From Xylophilus sp. GOD-11R (GTDB taxonomy: Bacteria > Pseudomonadota > Gammaproteobacteria > Burkholderiales > Burkholderiaceae_C): a DNA stretch of 64,000 nucleotides. The notes under the pieces are model-generated. The model was not told the origin of the DNA, made no database searches, and saw only the letters and a list, made by a program, of their open reading frames with translations. Position 1 is the first letter of the stretch; each line of letters starts with the position of its first letter. A program made the translations under genes and the position numbers. Shown piece after piece: positions 8,243 through 20,276 of the stretch. Where the stretch lies: NCBI RefSeq assembly GCF_033546935.1, contig NZ_CP137854.1, forward strand, positions 1,674,001-1,738,000, given 5' to 3'.

Positions 8243-10831
8243 ATGATGTTGCAAGCCTACGTTGAACATGTCGCCGAGCGAGCAGCACTGGGCATTCCGC
8301 CCCTGCCGCTGACCGCCAAGCAGACAGCCGAACTGATCGAGCTGATGAAGGCGCCGCCTGCCGGCTCGGCCGACTTTCTGCTCAACCTCATCACCCACCG
8401 CGTTCCTGCCGGCGTGGACGACGCCGCCAAGGTCAAGGCCAGCTACCTCGCCGCCGTCGCCCTGGGCACCGAAAAGAACGAACTCATCAGCCGCGCCAAG
8501 GCCACCGAGCTGCTCGGCACCATGCTCGGCGGCTACAACATCAGCCCGCTGATCCAGCTGCTGGACGACGCCGAAGTCGGCGGCGTCGCCGCCGATGCGC
8601 TCAAGAAGACGCTGCTGATGTTCGACCAGTTCCACGACGTCAAGGAAAAGGCCGACGCGGGCAATGCCAACGCCCGAGCCGTGGTCCAGAGCTGGGCCGA
8701 TGCCGAGTGGTTCACCAGCCGCCCGGAAGTGCCCCAGAGCCTGACCGTGTCGATCTTCAAGGTCACCGGCGAGACCAACACCGACGACCTGTCGCCCGCG
8801 CCGGACGCCTGGAGCCGTCCGGACATTCCGCTGCACGCCCTGGCCATGCTCAAGAACAAGCGCGACGGCATCACCCCGGAAGAAGACGGCAAGCGCGGCC
8901 CGATCAAGTTCATCGAAGACCTGCGCGCCCAGGGCAACCTGGTGGCCTACGTCGGCGACGTGGTCGGCACCGGCTCCTCGCGCAAATCGGCCACCAATTC
9001 GGTGCTGTGGTTCACCGGCGAAGACATTCCCTTCGTGCCGAATAAGCGCTTTGGCGGCGTCTGCCTGGGCACCAAGATCGCCCCGATCTTCTACAACACC
9101 ATGGAAGACGCCGGCGCGCTGCCGATCGAGCTGGACGTGAGCCAGATGAACATGGGCGACACCGTCGAGCTGCGCCCCTACGAAGGCAAGGCGCTGAAGG
9201 ACGGCAAGGTCATCGCTGAATTCACCGTCAAGAGCGACGTGCTGTTCGACGAAGTGCGCGCCGGTGGCCGCATTCCCCTGATCGTCGGCCGCGGTCTCAC
9301 CGCCAAGGCGCGTGAAGCGCTGGGCCTGCCGCCCTCCACGTTGTTCCGCCTGCCGCAGGATCCGGCCGATTCCGGCAAGGGCTTCAGCCTGGCGCAGAAG
9401 ATGGTCGGCCGCGCCTGCGGCCTGCCCGAAGGCCAGGGCGTGCGCCCCGGCACCTACTGCGAACCGAAGATGACGTCGGTCGGCAGCCAGGACACCACCG
9501 GCCCCATGACCCGCGACGAGCTGAAGGACCTGGCCTGCCTGGGCTTCTCGGCCGACCTGGTGATGCAGTCGTTCTGCCACACGGCTGCCTACCCGAAGCC
9601 GGTGGACGTGCGTACCCACCACGAGTTGCCCGAGTTCATCAGCACCCGTGGCGGCATCTCCCTCAAGCCGGGCGACGGCGTGATCCACAGCTGGCTCAAC
9701 CGCTTCCTGCTGCCCGACACCGTCGGCACCGGCGGCGACAGCCACACCCGCTTTCCCATCGGCATCTCGTTCCCGGCGGGCTCCGGCCTGGTGGCCTTCG
9801 CGGCCGCCACCGGCGTGATGCCGCTGGACATGCCCGAATCGGTGCTGGTGCGCTTCAAGGGCAAGATGCAGCCGGGCGTCACCCTGCGTGATCTGGTCAA
9901 CGCGATTCCGCTGTACGCCATCAAGGCGGGCCTGCTAACGGTCGAGAAGAAGGGCAAGAAGAACATCTTCTCCGGCCGCGTTCTCGAGATCGAAGGGTTG
10001 CCCGACCTGAAGGTGGAGCAGGCCTTCGAGCTGTCCGACGCCTCCGCCGAGCGCTCGGCTGCCGGCTGCACGGTCAAGCTCAACAAGGAACCGATCATCG
10101 AGTACATCAACAGCAACATCACGCTGATGAAGTGGATGATCTCCGAGGGCTATGCCGACGCCCGCACCCTGGGCCGCCGCATCGCGGCGCAGGAAGCGTG
10201 GCTGAAGAACCCCGAGCTGCTCGAAGGTGATGCCGACGCCGAATACGCGGCCGTCATCGACATCGATCTGGCCGACATCCACGAGCCGATCGTGGCCTGC
10301 CCCAACGACCCCGACGACGTGAAGACGCTGTCGGACGTGTCTGGCGCCAAGATCGACGAAGTGTTCATCGGCTCCTGCATGACCAACATCGGCCACTTCC
10401 GCGCAGCCTCCAAGCTGCTCGAAGGCAAGCGCGATATTCCAGTCAAGCTGTGGGTGGCACCGCCGACCAAGATGGACGCGGCCCAGCTCACCGAAGAAGG
10501 CCACTATGGCGTCTTCGGCACCGCTGGCGCACGCACCGAAATGCCGGGCTGCTCGCTGTGCATGGGCAACCAGGCGCAGGTGCGTGAAGGCGCGACGGTC
10601 ATGTCGACCAGCACACGCAACTTCCCGAACCGCCTGGGCAAGAACACCAACGTGTACCTGGGCTCGGCCGAGCTGGCCGCCATCTGCTCGCGCCTGGGCC
10701 GCATCCCGACCAAGGAAGAGTACATGGCCGACATGGGCGTGCTCGACGCCGCCAGCTCCAAGATCTACCAGTACCTGAATTTCGACAAGATCGACTCGTT
10801 CACCGAGGCGGCTGCCAAGGTTCCTGCCTGA
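8243..10831 (+). CDS. acnB: Aconitate hydratase B
   Basis: An 862-aa bifunctional aconitase B (citrate/isocitrate isomerisation via cis-aconitate). The AcnB-specific layout is present. An N-terminal HEAT-like helical domain ([22 protein letters not shown]) comes first, then the swivel domain ([27 protein letters not shown]), then the catalytic domains. The Fe-S cysteines lie in [11 protein letters not shown] and in GCSLCMGNQ near the C terminus. It closes the plus-strand TCA block and is followed within 20 nt by a strong terminator. In other bacteria AcnB also binds mRNA when its cluster is lost; nothing here tests that. Confidence 0.97.
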   Translation: MMLQAYVEHVAERAALGIPPLPLTAKQTAELIELMKAPPAGSADFLLNLITHRVPAGVDDAAKVKASYLAAVALGTEKNELISRAKATELLGTMLGGYNISPLIQLLDDAEVGGVAADALKKTLLMFDQFHDVKEKADAGNANARAVVQSWADAEWFTSRPEVPQSLTVSIFKVTGETNTDDLSPAPDAWSRPDIPLHALAMLKNKRDGITPEEDGKRGPIKFIEDLRAQGNLVAYVGDVVGTGSSRKSATNSVLWFTGEDIPFVPNKRFGGVCLGTKIAPIFYNTMEDAGALPIELDVSQMNMGDTVELRPYEGKALKDGKVIAEFTVKSDVLFDEVRAGGRIPLIVGRGLTAKAREALGLPPSTLFRLPQDPADSGKGFSLAQKMVGRACGLPEGQGVRPGTYCEPKMTSVGSQDTTGPMTRDELKDLACLGFSADLVMQSFCHTAAYPKPVDVRTHHELPEFISTRGGISLKPGDGVIHSWLNRFLLPDTVGTGGDSHTRFPIGISFPAGSGLVAFAAATGVMPLDMPESVLVRFKGKMQPGVTLRDLVNAIPLYAIKAGLLTVEKKGKKNIFSGRVLEIEGLPDLKVEQAFELSDASAERSAAGCTVKLNKEPIIEYINSNITLMKWMISEGYADARTLGRRIAAQEAWLKNPELLEGDADAEYAAVIDIDLADIHEPIVACPNDPDDVKTLSDVSGAKIDEVFIGSCMTNIGHFRAASKLLEGKRDIPVKLWVAPPTKMDAAQLTEEGHYGVFGTAGARTEMPGCSLCMGNQAQVREGATVMSTSTRNFPNRLGKNTNVYLGSAELAAICSRLGRIPTKEEYMADMGVLDAASSKIYQYLNFDKIDSFTEAAAKVPA

Positions 10832-10850
10832 TACACCGGCTGTCCCAGGA

Positions 10851-10880
10851 AAGACGCGCTTCGGCGCGTCTTTTTTTTGT
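10851..10880 (+). terminator. Rho-independent terminator after acnB
   Basis: A perfect 9-bp GC-rich stem (AAGACGCGC / GCGCGTCTT) with a TTCG tetraloop is followed by a run of T. It lies 19 nt after the acnB stop and marks the end of the mdh-acnB plus-strand block. Confidence 0.95.
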
Positions 10881-10904
10881 CCGCGCCCGTGCCGTCGGCG
10901 AGCC

Positions 10905-12161
10905 TCAGGTCCGCAGGGCCGCGCCGGCCGCTTCCAGGCCGCTGCGCACCGCGCCTTCCAGCGTGGCGGGGTAGGGGCCTTCGATGTAGTCGCCGCAGGC
11001 CAGCAGGCCGTGGCCTGCGCTCGCCGGCGGACGTTGCAGCCCCGGGGTGCAGGCGAAGGTGGCGCGTTTGTCGATGAGCGTGCTCACCGGCCTGACCTTC
11101 AGGCCCAGCTGCACGCGCGCCTGCGCGACCACCCCGGCTTCCAGTGCCGCTCGTTCGCCGTGCCAGGCGCTGGCCACGAAAGCCAGCAGGCCGGATTGCC
11201 CGCCGAGCTGCCCGCGGTCGAAGACGAACTGCGCGGGCTGCGATGCGTTGCAGCGCAGTGCGAGCATGGGCTGATCCACCGCTCGATCGGCCATGGCGTA
11301 GACCGTCGCGATCGGTTCGTGGCGGAGCGAGCGTGCCAGTCGTGCCCACGCCGGCGCGATGGATTCGGCCAGCCGTGCCGCTTCGCCCGGCGGGCAGGCC
11401 AGCACGATCCGGTCGAAGGGCTGGTCGTCGATCTGCCAGGCTGTGCCGGTCTTGACCAGCGACTGGACGCGTTGCCCCCTACGCAGCGTGGCGCCCCGCT
11501 GCGCCAGCCAGTCGAGCGCTGGCCTCGGAAACAGCGCGTCGAGGTCGGCCCGGGGCAGCAGCAGATCGCTGGCGCCGACGGGGCCGAGCAGGGCGTCGCG
11601 CAACACGCGCAGGAACACGGCGGCGCTGGCCCGCGTGGTCGGCGTGTTCAGCGCGGACACGCAGAGCGGGTCGATCAGGTCCTGCATGACGCGGGCGGGC
11701 AAGCCTTCGCACAGGCCTGCAACCGTCAGGGCACTGTCGCAGCGAAATCCACGCAGCCGCCAGGCGAGGGCGGTGCGCAGCAGGGTTAGCTTGTCGCGCC
11801 AGGACCATCCTCGCGCCTGGGCGATGCCGCGCAGCAGCGCGAGGCTCGCCGCGCCGCGTGGCAGCGCGAGCCCGCCACCGTCCGCGAACCGCAGCGACAG
11901 CGGCAGGCGCATCAGCAGGGCGTCCGGGTCAGCGCCAACGATCCGCATCAGCCCCAGCGTTTCGGTGTACGCGCCGATCAGGATGTGCTGCCCGTTGTCC
12001 AGCAGCCAGTCGTCCGTCGGCACGCTGCGGGCACGCCCGCCGGCCGATCGGGCCGATTCGTAAAGGGTGACCTGCGCGCCCGCCCGCGTCGCGCCGACCG
12101 CGCAGGCCAGGCCCGCCCAGCCCGCGCCCACCACCGCGATGCGCGGGGCGGCGGCGGGCAT
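10905..12161 (-). CDS. hpnE: Squalene-associated FAD-dependent desaturase HpnE
   Basis: A 418-aa FAD-dependent amine-oxidase-fold enzyme with an N-terminal GAGWAGLACA dinucleotide motif and an ESARSAGGRARS segment. In the HpnCDE route it reduces hydroxysqualene to squalene. A C-terminal FAD-contact region (LLACGDYIEGPYPATLEGAVRSG) is present. It is the last gene of the minus-strand hpnCDE operon; its ATG overlaps the hpnD stop by one base (TGATG). Squalene feeds hopanoid synthesis, but no hopane cyclase gene lies in this window. Confidence 0.93.
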   Translation of the reverse strand: MPAAAPRIAVVGAGWAGLACAVGATRAGAQVTLYESARSAGGRARSVPTDDWLLDNGQHILIGAYTETLGLMRIVGADPDALLMRLPLSLRFADGGGLALPRGAASLALLRGIAQARGWSWRDKLTLLRTALAWRLRGFRCDSALTVAGLCEGLPARVMQDLIDPLCVSALNTPTTRASAAVFLRVLRDALLGPVGASDLLLPRADLDALFPRPALDWLAQRGATLRRGQRVQSLVKTGTAWQIDDQPFDRIVLACPPGEAARLAESIAPAWARLARSLRHEPIATVYAMADRAVDQPMLALRCNASQPAQFVFDRGQLGGQSGLLAFVASAWHGERAALEAGVVAQARVQLGLKVRPVSTLIDKRATFACTPGLQRPPASAGHGLLACGDYIEGPYPATLEGAVRSGLEAAGAALRT

Positions 12162-13000
12162 CAGAAGCGGCCCAGCGCCTGCATCTTCCAGGCGAGCCAG
12201 AACTTGCGCAGCGGTGTCAGGCTGACGCGCTGGTGCAGCACGTGAAAGCCGTCGCGCTCGATCTCGTCGAGCAAGGTGCGGTAGATACTGGCCATCATCA
12301 GCCCCGGCTTTTGCGGGCGCCGGTCGACCGAGGGCAGCAGCGCGAAGGCTTCGGTGTAGAGACCGCGCGCGCGCTGGGCCTGAAAGCGCATCAGGTTCAC
12401 GAAGCGGTCCGAATGCGTGCGGCTCAGGATCTCGTGGGCCTTCACGTCGAACTGCTGCAGCTCGTTGACCGGCAGGTAGATGCGGCCCCGCAGCGCGTCT
12501 TCACCGACGTCGCGAATGATGTTGGTCAGCTGGAAGGCCAGGCCCAGCTTGTGCGCGTACTCGGTGGTGCGCTCGGAGCTCTGGCCGAAGATGCGCGCCG
12601 CGACCTCGCCCACGATGCCGGCCACCAGATGGCAATAGCGTTGCAGCGCGGGAAAGTCGAGATAGCGCGTTTGTTCCAGGTCCATCTGGCAGCCCTGGAT
12701 GACCGCCAGCAGATGCCGCGCCTCGATGCCGAAGGCCGGCACGTGCGGCATCAGTGCCTTGGTCACCGGATGGCTCGGCTGGCCTGCGAAGGCGTTGGCG
12801 ACTTCGCCCTGCCACCAGGCCAGCTTGGTCGCGGCCACGCCGGGGTCGACCATCTCGTCGACGACATCGTCGACCTCGCGGCAGAAGGCGTAGAACGCGG
12901 TGATCGCGGCCCGCCGGTCCTGTGGCAGGAACAGAAAGGCGTAATAGAAGCTGCTGCCCGAGGCGGCGGCTTTTTGCTGGACGTAGTCTTCTGGATTCAT
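12161..13000 (-). CDS. hpnD: Presqualene diphosphate synthase HpnD
   Basis: A 279-aa trans-isoprenyl diphosphate synthase (squalene/phytoene synthase fold) that condenses two farnesyl diphosphates to presqualene diphosphate. The two Asp-rich motifs are visible as REVDDVVDE and NIIRDVGEDALRGRIYLP. The reading frame is open for thousands of bases upstream through unrelated genes, so the start is set at the ATG at 13000 (MNPEDYVQQK), which gives the family length and overlaps the hpnC stop by 4 nt. It is coupled on both sides within hpnCDE. Confidence 0.94.
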   Translation of the reverse strand: MNPEDYVQQKAAASGSSFYYAFLFLPQDRRAAITAFYAFCREVDDVVDEMVDPGVAATKLAWWQGEVANAFAGQPSHPVTKALMPHVPAFGIEARHLLAVIQGCQMDLEQTRYLDFPALQRYCHLVAGIVGEVAARIFGQSSERTTEYAHKLGLAFQLTNIIRDVGEDALRGRIYLPVNELQQFDVKAHEILSRTHSDRFVNLMRFQAQRARGLYTEAFALLPSVDRRPQKPGLMMASIYRTLLDEIERDGFHVLHQRVSLTPLRKFWLAWKMQALGRF

Positions 13001-13908
13001 GTGGCGGCGCGGATTGTCCCATCGGATGCGCTGCGCATCCGCAGCGCACGCCAGCCCATGACAAAAACATCGGTCGGGCCGAGCTTCGGGCGCCGACCCA
13101 GCGTCGCGAAACCGAGCCCTTCGATGCGGTCGAGGATACGTAGTCCGCCCTGCACGACGAGGCGCAGCTCCCACCCGGCGCGGCCCGGAATGCGGCAGGC
13201 CAATGGTGCGCCGGCCAGCAGTTCGGCGCGCGCCCAGGCCACGCAATCGGCCACGAGTCGGCGCGTGGCCTCGGTGTCGACGCCGGCTTGCAGCGTGCGG
13301 CGGTCGATGCCGAAGCGCGCCAGATCCTCGTCGGCGACGTAATGGCGGGCGCGCGGCAGGTCTACCGACAGGTCCTGCCAGAAGTTGGCCAGTTGCAGGC
13401 CGGTGCAGACGGCGTCGCTGCGGGCCAGCGCGTTCGCGTCGTCGATGCCGTAGAGATGCAGCAGCAGCCGACCGACCGGGTTGGCGGAGCGGCGGCAATA
13501 GTCGATCAGGGAGGCCCGGTCGGCATGGGTGGCGCCGGCGGCCGTCATGCGGGTGTCTTGCTCGAACGCGTCGAGCAGGTCTTCGAGCAGCGGCAGCGGC
13601 AGGCGCCATTCGCGCATCGCGACGCCGAGCGGCCGGAAAACCGGGATCCAGCGGGTAGACGGCGCGTGTCCGGCGGCGACGGCTCGCAGATCGGCGCGGA
13701 AGGCCGCCAGGTCGCGCAGCCGGCCGGGCGCGTCGGCGTCGCCCTCGTCGGCGATGTCGTCCGCGGTACGGGCGAATCCGTAGATCGCGGCGATCGGTGT
13801 ACGCAGCTTCGGCGGGCACAGCCAGGAGGCTACGGGGAAGTTTTCGTAGTGATCGTGCAGCTCGGGCACGGCACCGTCGCGGTGGGGATGAGGCGTCACG
13901 GGGCGCAT
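12997..13908 (-). CDS. hpnC: Hydroxysqualene synthase HpnC
   Basis: A squalene-synthase-fold protein of about 303 aa that converts presqualene diphosphate to hydroxysqualene. ARTADDIADEGD and FWQDLSVDLPRARHY are its two Asp-containing motifs; the second differs from HpnD as expected for HpnC. It is the first gene of the operon and ends in a 4-nt overlap with hpnD. Both the ATG at 13908 and an in-frame GTG at 13926 are possible starts; neither has a strong ribosome binding site. The operon is divergent from the tRNA-Leu at 14037. Confidence 0.92.
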   Translation of the reverse strand: MRPVTPHPHRDGAVPELHDHYENFPVASWLCPPKLRTPIAAIYGFARTADDIADEGDADAPGRLRDLAAFRADLRAVAAGHAPSTRWIPVFRPLGVAMREWRLPLPLLEDLLDAFEQDTRMTAAGATHADRASLIDYCRRSANPVGRLLLHLYGIDDANALARSDAVCTGLQLANFWQDLSVDLPRARHYVADEDLARFGIDRRTLQAGVDTEATRRLVADCVAWARAELLAGAPLACRIPGRAGWELRLVVQGGLRILDRIEGLGFATLGRRPKLGPTDVFVMGWRALRMRSASDGTIRAAT

Positions 13909-14036
13909 TGTCCATGCGGGCTGCACCGCCGCGCGGAAAGCGTGGCCGCGAGCAGGCTAAAATCGCGGGTTGTCCAATTTGCCGCAGCGCTTGCCGACCC
14001 CAACGACGAGGCGGGCTGCTGTGTGATTTTCCGGGC

Positions 14037-14123
14037 GCGCGGGTGGCGAAATTGGTAGACGCACCAGGTTTAGGTCCTGACGCCAGCAATGGTGTGGGGG
14101 TTCGAGTCCCCCCCCGCGCACCA
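14037..14123 (+). tRNA. tRNA-Leu (anticodon UAG)
   Basis: An 87-nt tRNA with a class II long variable arm. The 7-bp acceptor stem GCGCGGG/CCCGCGC, the D-arm with GGTAGACGC, anticodon TAG at 14071-14073, the TTCGAGTCC T-arm and an encoded CCA are all visible. The first pair of the anticodon stem is a C-A mismatch. It lies 50 nt upstream of tig, a common arrangement in Burkholderiales. Confidence 0.97.
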
Positions 14124-14173
14124 CTCCGATTAGCTGAGTAGCTAAGACCTGAAGCAACGAAAAGAGAGCTCAC

Positions 14174-15496
14174 ATGGCCGTGAACGTTGAAACCCTCGAA
14201 AAGCTCGAACGCAAGATCACCCTGACCCTGCCCGTTTCGGTCATCCAGTCCGAAGTCGACCAGCGCCTGAAGCGCCTCGCGCGCACCGTCAAGATGGACG
14301 GCTTCCGTCCGGGCAAGGTCCCGATGAGCGTGGTGCAACAGCGCTACGGCTACTCGGTGCAATACGAAGTCATGAACGACAAGGTCGGCCAGGCGTTCTC
14401 CGCCGCCGCCAACGAGGCCAACCTGCGCATCGCGGGCCAGCCGACCATCACCGAGAAGGACGGCGCGCCCGAGGGCGAACTGGCCTTCGACGCGGTCTTC
14501 GAGGTCTATCCGGACGTCAAGATCGGTGACCTGGCCGAAGCCAAGGTCGAGAAGCTGACCGCCGAAGTCGACGACGCGGCCATCGACCGCACGCTGGACA
14601 TCCTGCGCAAGCAGCGCCAGACCTTCTCGCAGCGCGCGCAGGAGCAGGCCGCCCAGGACGGCGACCGTGTCACCGTCGACTTCGAAGGCAAGATCGAAGG
14701 CGAAACCTTCCAGGGCGGCAAGGCCGAGGACTTCCAGTTCTCCGTCGGCGAAGGCCAGATGCTCAAGGAATTCGAAGACGCGGTGCGCGGCATGAAGGTC
14801 GGCGAAAGCAAGACCTTCCCGCTGGACTTCCCGGCCGACTACCACGGCAAGGACGTCGCGGGCAAGCAAGCCGACTTCCTGGTCACCGTGAAGAAGATCG
14901 AACAGGCCAATCTGCCCGAAGTCAACGAACTCTTCGCCAAGTCGCTCGGCATCGCCGACGCCACGGTCGACGGCCTGCGTGCCGACATCCGCAAGAACCT
15001 CGAGCGCGAAGTCAAGTTCCGCGTGCTGGCCAAGAACAAGCAAGCCGCGATGGACGCCCTGGTCGAGAAGGCCGAGCTGGACCTGCCGCGCGCTGCCGTG
15101 CAGGCCGAACTCGACCGCATGGTCGCCAACGCGCGCGCCGAACTCAAGAACCGCGGCATGAAGGACGCCGACAAGGCGCCGATCCCCGACGACATGTTCC
15201 GCCCGCAAGCCGAGCGCCGCGTGCGTGCCGGTCTGGTGGTGGCTGAACTGGTGCGTGCCAACGGCCTGGAAGCCAAGCCCGAGCAGATCAAGGCCCACAT
15301 CGACGAGCTGGCCTCCAGCTATGAAAAGCCGGCCGACGTGGTCCGCTGGTACCAGAGCGATCGTCAGCGCCTGGGCGAAGTCGAGGCCATGGTCATCGAG
15401 AACAACGTCACCGACTTCCTGCTGTCCAAGGCACAGGTCACCGAAAAGGCTGTTTCCTTCGAAGAGCTGATGGCTCAGCAAGGCCAGCAAGGTTGA
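14174..15496 (+). CDS. tig: Trigger factor (ribosome-associated chaperone and prolyl isomerase)
   Basis: A 440-aa protein that binds at the ribosomal exit tunnel and folds nascent chains. The N-terminal ribosome-binding domain carries the [16 protein letters not shown] signature (about residues 44-60). A central FKBP-like PPIase domain follows ([21 protein letters not shown]). The C-terminal chaperone arms run from about residue 250. The order tig-clpP-clpX-lon groups folding with proteolysis. A GAGAG-type ribosome binding site precedes the ATG. Confidence 0.97.
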   Translation: MAVNVETLEKLERKITLTLPVSVIQSEVDQRLKRLARTVKMDGFRPGKVPMSVVQQRYGYSVQYEVMNDKVGQAFSAAANEANLRIAGQPTITEKDGAPEGELAFDAVFEVYPDVKIGDLAEAKVEKLTAEVDDAAIDRTLDILRKQRQTFSQRAQEQAAQDGDRVTVDFEGKIEGETFQGGKAEDFQFSVGEGQMLKEFEDAVRGMKVGESKTFPLDFPADYHGKDVAGKQADFLVTVKKIEQANLPEVNELFAKSLGIADATVDGLRADIRKNLEREVKFRVLAKNKQAAMDALVEKAELDLPRAAVQAELDRMVANARAELKNRGMKDADKAPIPDDMFRPQAERRVRAGLVVAELVRANGLEAKPEQIKAHIDELASSYEKPADVVRWYQSDRQRLGEVEAMVIENNVTDFLLSKAQVTEKAVSFEELMAQQGQQG

Positions 15497-15503
15497 TGGC
15501 GCA

Positions 15504-15525
15504 GCGGGCGATCCGGATCGCCCGC
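15504..15525. other. 22-bp perfect palindrome between tig and clpP
   Basis: An uninterrupted GC-rich inverted repeat (arm GCGGGCGATCC) begins 8 nt after the tig stop. There is no following T tract, so it is not a standard intrinsic terminator. It could act as a 3'-end stabilising stem or attenuator between tig and clpP, or as a protein site. No function is shown. Confidence 0.55.
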
Positions 15526-15605
15526 CCGATGTGGGGCTTGTGCTTCGCGGCGCAGGCCCCATTTCTTTTTTCGATACAGTCAGTCGTCCTTTTCCTGGAG
15601 AAAAC

Positions 15606-16214
15606 ATGAGTGCACTCGAAACCCAAGGCCTCGGCATGGTGCCTATCGTGGTCGAGCAGTCGGGCCGCGGTGAGCGTTCCTACGACATCTATTCGCGCCT
15701 GCTGAAGGAGCGCGTGATCTTCCTGGTCGGCCCGGTCAACGACCAGACCGCCAACCTTGTCGTGGCACAGCTGCTGTTTCTCGAGAGCGAGAACCCCGAC
15801 AAGGACATCTCGTTCTACATCAACTCCCCAGGCGGCTCGGTCAGCGCCGGCATGGCGATCTTCGACACGATGAACTTCATCAAGCCCGATGTCTCCACGC
15901 TGTGCACCGGCATGGCCGCCAGCATGGGTGCTTTCCTGCTGGCAGCGGGCGCCAAGGGCAAGCGTTTCGCGCTGCCCAACAGCAAGGTCATGATCCACCA
16001 GCCGCTCGGCGGCATGCAGGGCCAAGCCACCGACATCGAGATCCACGCCCGCGACATCCTCAAAACGCGTGCGCAACTCAACCGCATCCTGGCCGAACGC
16101 ACCGGCCAGCCGCTCGAGAAAATCGAGCGCGATACCGAGCGCGACTACTTCCTCGAAGCGGACGAAGCCAAGACCTACGGGCTGGTCGACCAGGTGATCG
16201 CCAAGCGCGCCTGA
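15606..16214 (+). CDS. clpP: ATP-dependent Clp protease proteolytic subunit
   Basis: A 202-aa serine peptidase that forms the tetradecameric chamber served by ClpX. The catalytic triad reads as Ser106 (GMAASMG), His131 (MIHQPLGG) and Asp180 (RDTERD), with the same spacing as in E. coli. The ATG at 15606 follows a GGAG ribosome binding site; a longer upstream start would run through non-coding sequence. A strong terminator separates it from clpX, so clpX probably has its own promoter or is expressed by read-through. Confidence 0.97.
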   Translation: MSALETQGLGMVPIVVEQSGRGERSYDIYSRLLKERVIFLVGPVNDQTANLVVAQLLFLESENPDKDISFYINSPGGSVSAGMAIFDTMNFIKPDVSTLCTGMAASMGAFLLAAGAKGKRFALPNSKVMIHQPLGGMQGQATDIEIHARDILKTRAQLNRILAERTGQPLEKIERDTERDYFLEADEAKTYGLVDQVIAKRA

Positions 16215-16230
16215 TTCGTGCTCCGGTAGG

Positions 16231-16268
16231 AAAAGCGGCGTTTTTCCCTATGGGAAACGCCGCTTTTT
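16231..16268 (+). terminator. Terminator between clpP and clpX
   Basis: A hairpin with arms AAAGCGGCGTTT / AAACGCCGCTTT around a short loop ends in a T run, 17 nt after the clpP stop. The flanking A and T runs make it potentially active in either direction. It lies about 45 nt upstream of clpX. Confidence 0.85.
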
Positions 16269-16313
16269 ATTTCGCTATCATGTCCGTATCCACCTCCAGA
16301 GGCATTCATTCCC

Positions 16314-17579
<1,266 letters not shown>

Positions 17580-17745
17580 CGACAGGGGCATGACGCGCCC
17601 TGTTGCAGCCATGCGGCTCCGCTAGCCTTATTCTCTGTCGCAGCCAGACGGCCGACCGGTTTTCGCCGGTTGGCGGTTTGTTTCCCATCACCTTGAAAAA
17701 GGCCGGGGCACCAACCACCTGCAGCAGGTTCACTTTAGGATTTCC

Positions 17746-20175
17746 ATGTCCGGCCACACACCTCTCCCCGCCGATCCGATCGACCTGCCGCTGCTTCCGC
17801 TGCGCGACGTGGTCGTATTTCCCCACATGGTCATTCCGCTGTTCGTGGGCCGTCCCAAGAGCATCAAGGCGCTCGAACTGGCGATGGAAGCCGAGCGGCG
17901 CATCATGCTGGTCGCCCAGAAGACGGCAGCCAAGGACGAGCCTGCCGTCGACGACATGTTCGACGTCGGTTGCGTCTCGACCATCCTGCAGATGCTGAAG
18001 CTGCCCGACGGTACCGTGAAGGTGCTGGTCGAAGGCCAGCAACGTGCGTCCGTCACCGCGATCGTCGATGCGGAAACGCATTTCGTCGCCACGGTGAGCC
18101 CGGTCGGCGAAAACGAAGCAGACCGGCAGACCAGCGAGGTCGAGGCCCTGCGCCGCGCGGTGATGCAGCAGTTCGATCAGTACGTCAAACTCAACAAGAA
18201 GATTCCGCCGGAGATCCTGACTTCCATCTCCAGCATCGACGATCCGGGCCGCCTGGCCGACACCATTGCGGCGCACCTGCCGCTGAAGGTGGACAGCAAG
18301 CAGACGGTGCTCGATCTCCACGACATCCGGGCGCGGCTCGAAAACCTCTTCGAGCAGCTGGAGCGCGAGGTCGACATCCTCAACGTCGACAAGAAGATCC
18401 GTGGCCGCGTGAAGCGGCAGATGGAGAAGAACCAGCGCGATTTCTATCTGAACGAGCAGGTCAAGGCCATCCAGAAGGAACTCGGCGAGGGTGAAGAGGG
18501 CGCCGACATCGAGGAGATCGAGAAGAAGATAAAGCTCGCCAAGATGCCCAAGGAAGCGCTGAAGAAAGCCGAGGGCGAACTCAAGAAGCTCAAGCTGATG
18601 TCGCCGATGTCGGCCGAGGCGACCGTGGTGCGCAACTACATCGACGTGCTCACCGGTCTGCCGTGGAGCAAGAAGACCAAGATCAAGCACGACCTGACGC
18701 ACGCGGAAGACGTTCTCAACGAGGACCACTACGGCCTCGACAAGGTCAAAGACCGCATCCTCGAATATCTCGCGGTGCAGCAGCGCGTGGAGAAGGTCAA
18801 GGCGCCGATCCTCTGCCTGGTCGGCCCACCGGGCGTGGGCAAGACCTCGCTCGGCCAATCCATCGCCAAGGCGACGGGCCGTAAATACGTGCGCATGGCC
18901 CTGGGTGGCATGCGCGACGAGGCCGAGATCCGTGGCCATCGGCGCACCTACATCGGCGCGCTGCCGGGCAAGGTGCTGCAGAGCCTGAACAAGGCTGCCA
19001 CGCGCAATCCGCTGTTCCTGCTCGACGAGATCGACAAGCTCGGCACCGATTTCCGCGGTGATCCGTCGAGCGCGCTGCTCGAAGTGCTCGACCCCGAGCA
19101 GAACCACACCTTCGGCGACCACTATGTCGAAGTCGATTTCGATCTGTCGGACGTGATGTTCGTCGCCACTTCGAATTCGATGAACATTCCGCCGGCGCTG
19201 CTCGATCGGATGGAAGTGATTCGGCTGTCGGGCTATACCGAAGACGAGAAAACCAACATCGCCATGAAGTATCTGCTGCCCAAGCAGATGAGCAACAACG
19301 GTGTGAAGGAAGAGGAATTACGAGTCGCGGAAGATGCGGTTCGTGATGTCGTCCGCTACTACACGCGTGAGGCCGGCGTGCGGTCGCTCGAGCGTGAGCT
19401 CTCCAAGATCTGCCGCAAGGTGGTGAAGGGATTGCTGCTGAAGAACATGACACCGCAGGTGGTGGTGACGGCCGAGAATCTTCACGACTTCCTGGGCGTG
19501 CGCAAGTACAACTACGGCCGTGCGGAGCAGCAGAATCAGGTCGGTCAGGTGGTCGGCTTGGCGTGGACCGAAGTGGGCGGCGATCTTCTGACGATCGAAG
19601 CCGCGATCACCCCGGGCAAGGGCGTCATCACCCGCACGGGCTCGCTCGGCGATGTGATGAAGGAGTCGGTGGAAGCTGCCCGTACCGTGGTGCGCAGCCG
19701 CGCGCGGCGCCTCGGCATCCGCGACGACATCTTCGAGAAGAAGGACATCCACATCCACGTACCGGACGGCGCGACGCCCAAGGACGGCCCGAGTGCCGGC
19801 GCTGCGATGACGACCGCCTTCGTTTCCGCCTTGACTGGCATTCCCGTTCGAGCGGACGTTGCGATGACCGGCGAGATCACGTTGCGAGGCGAGGTCACGG
19901 CCATCGGTGGACTGAAGGAAAAGCTGCTTGCCGCCTTGCGCGGTGGAATCAAGACGGTCCTCATTCCGGAGGAGAACGTCAAGGATCTGCAGGAGATTCC
20001 GGCCAATGTGAAGGACGGGCTGGAGATCGTTCCGGTGAAGTGGATCGACGCGGTGCTGGATGTGGCACTCGAACGTGCGCCCAAGCCGCTGACCGACGAG
20101 GAAGCTTCGGCAGTGCCACCGGTGACGCCCGCAGTTCCCGCTGCAGGCGGTACCCCGGCGTCGATGCAACACTGA
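17746..20175 (+). CDS. lon: ATP-dependent protease La (Lon)
   Basis: An 809-aa AAA+ protease. The N-terminal substrate-binding domain ([23 protein letters not shown]) leads into a coiled region around residues 190-260. The AAA+ module has Walker A GPPGVGKT at 360-367. The C-terminal peptidase has the catalytic Ser683 in [10 protein letters not shown], and a Lys about 43 residues on (in [10 protein letters not shown] and the following helix) completes the dyad. A 166-nt spacer separates it from clpX. A CTTGAAA at about 17692 recalls a heat-shock -35, but no matching -10 was found. Confidence 0.98.
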   Translation: MSGHTPLPADPIDLPLLPLRDVVVFPHMVIPLFVGRPKSIKALELAMEAERRIMLVAQKTAAKDEPAVDDMFDVGCVSTILQMLKLPDGTVKVLVEGQQRASVTAIVDAETHFVATVSPVGENEADRQTSEVEALRRAVMQQFDQYVKLNKKIPPEILTSISSIDDPGRLADTIAAHLPLKVDSKQTVLDLHDIRARLENLFEQLEREVDILNVDKKIRGRVKRQMEKNQRDFYLNEQVKAIQKELGEGEEGADIEEIEKKIKLAKMPKEALKKAEGELKKLKLMSPMSAEATVVRNYIDVLTGLPWSKKTKIKHDLTHAEDVLNEDHYGLDKVKDRILEYLAVQQRVEKVKAPILCLVGPPGVGKTSLGQSIAKATGRKYVRMALGGMRDEAEIRGHRRTYIGALPGKVLQSLNKAATRNPLFLLDEIDKLGTDFRGDPSSALLEVLDPEQNHTFGDHYVEVDFDLSDVMFVATSNSMNIPPALLDRMEVIRLSGYTEDEKTNIAMKYLLPKQMSNNGVKEEELRVAEDAVRDVVRYYTREAGVRSLERELSKICRKVVKGLLLKNMTPQVVVTAENLHDFLGVRKYNYGRAEQQNQVGQVVGLAWTEVGGDLLTIEAAITPGKGVITRTGSLGDVMKESVEAARTVVRSRARRLGIRDDIFEKKDIHIHVPDGATPKDGPSAGAAMTTAFVSALTGIPVRADVAMTGEITLRGEVTAIGGLKEKLLAALRGGIKTVLIPEENVKDLQEIPANVKDGLEIVPVKWIDAVLDVALERAPKPLTDEEASAVPPVTPAVPAAGGTPASMQH

Positions 20176-20223
20176 AATTTCTCATTTTTTTGGACCGAGC
20201 TCGAAAGGGTCCAAAAATTGGGT

Positions 20224-20276
20224 TAGAATTCGAGTCGTTGCAGCAAACAGCGGTTTACGCGAAGTTTGTTGCAAAT
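20224..20276 (+). promoter_or_regulatory. Putative tRNA-Gly promoter segment (copy 1)
   Basis: The element TAGAATTCGAG (from 20224) lies 53 nt upstream of the first tRNA-Gly. The identical 11-mer lies 54 nt upstream of the second tRNA-Gly copy at 21295. TTAGAAT or TAGAAT would serve as -10. The conserved spacing supports a promoter-related role; the -35 is not clear. Confidence 0.45.

Noticed and set aside
7538..9745. 735-codon minus-strand frame opposite acnB
   Set aside because: Composition shadow of acnB and its neighbour, with His/Gly/Ala-rich nonsense sequence and no motif.
12161..15637. A single 1158-aa minus-strand protein containing HpnD
   Set aside because: Only the last 279 residues are homologous to anything; the rest runs antisense to tig, through a tRNA and another gene. 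HpnD starts at 13000.
17690..17720. Heat-shock (sigma32) promoter before lon
   Set aside because: CTTGAAA fits a -35, but no CCCCAT-like -10 at the right distance was found.
20185..20217. Terminator after lon
   Set aside because: The TTGGACC/GGTCCAA stem is real but its flanking A/T runs pair with each other, leaving no U tract. It may be a weak stem only.
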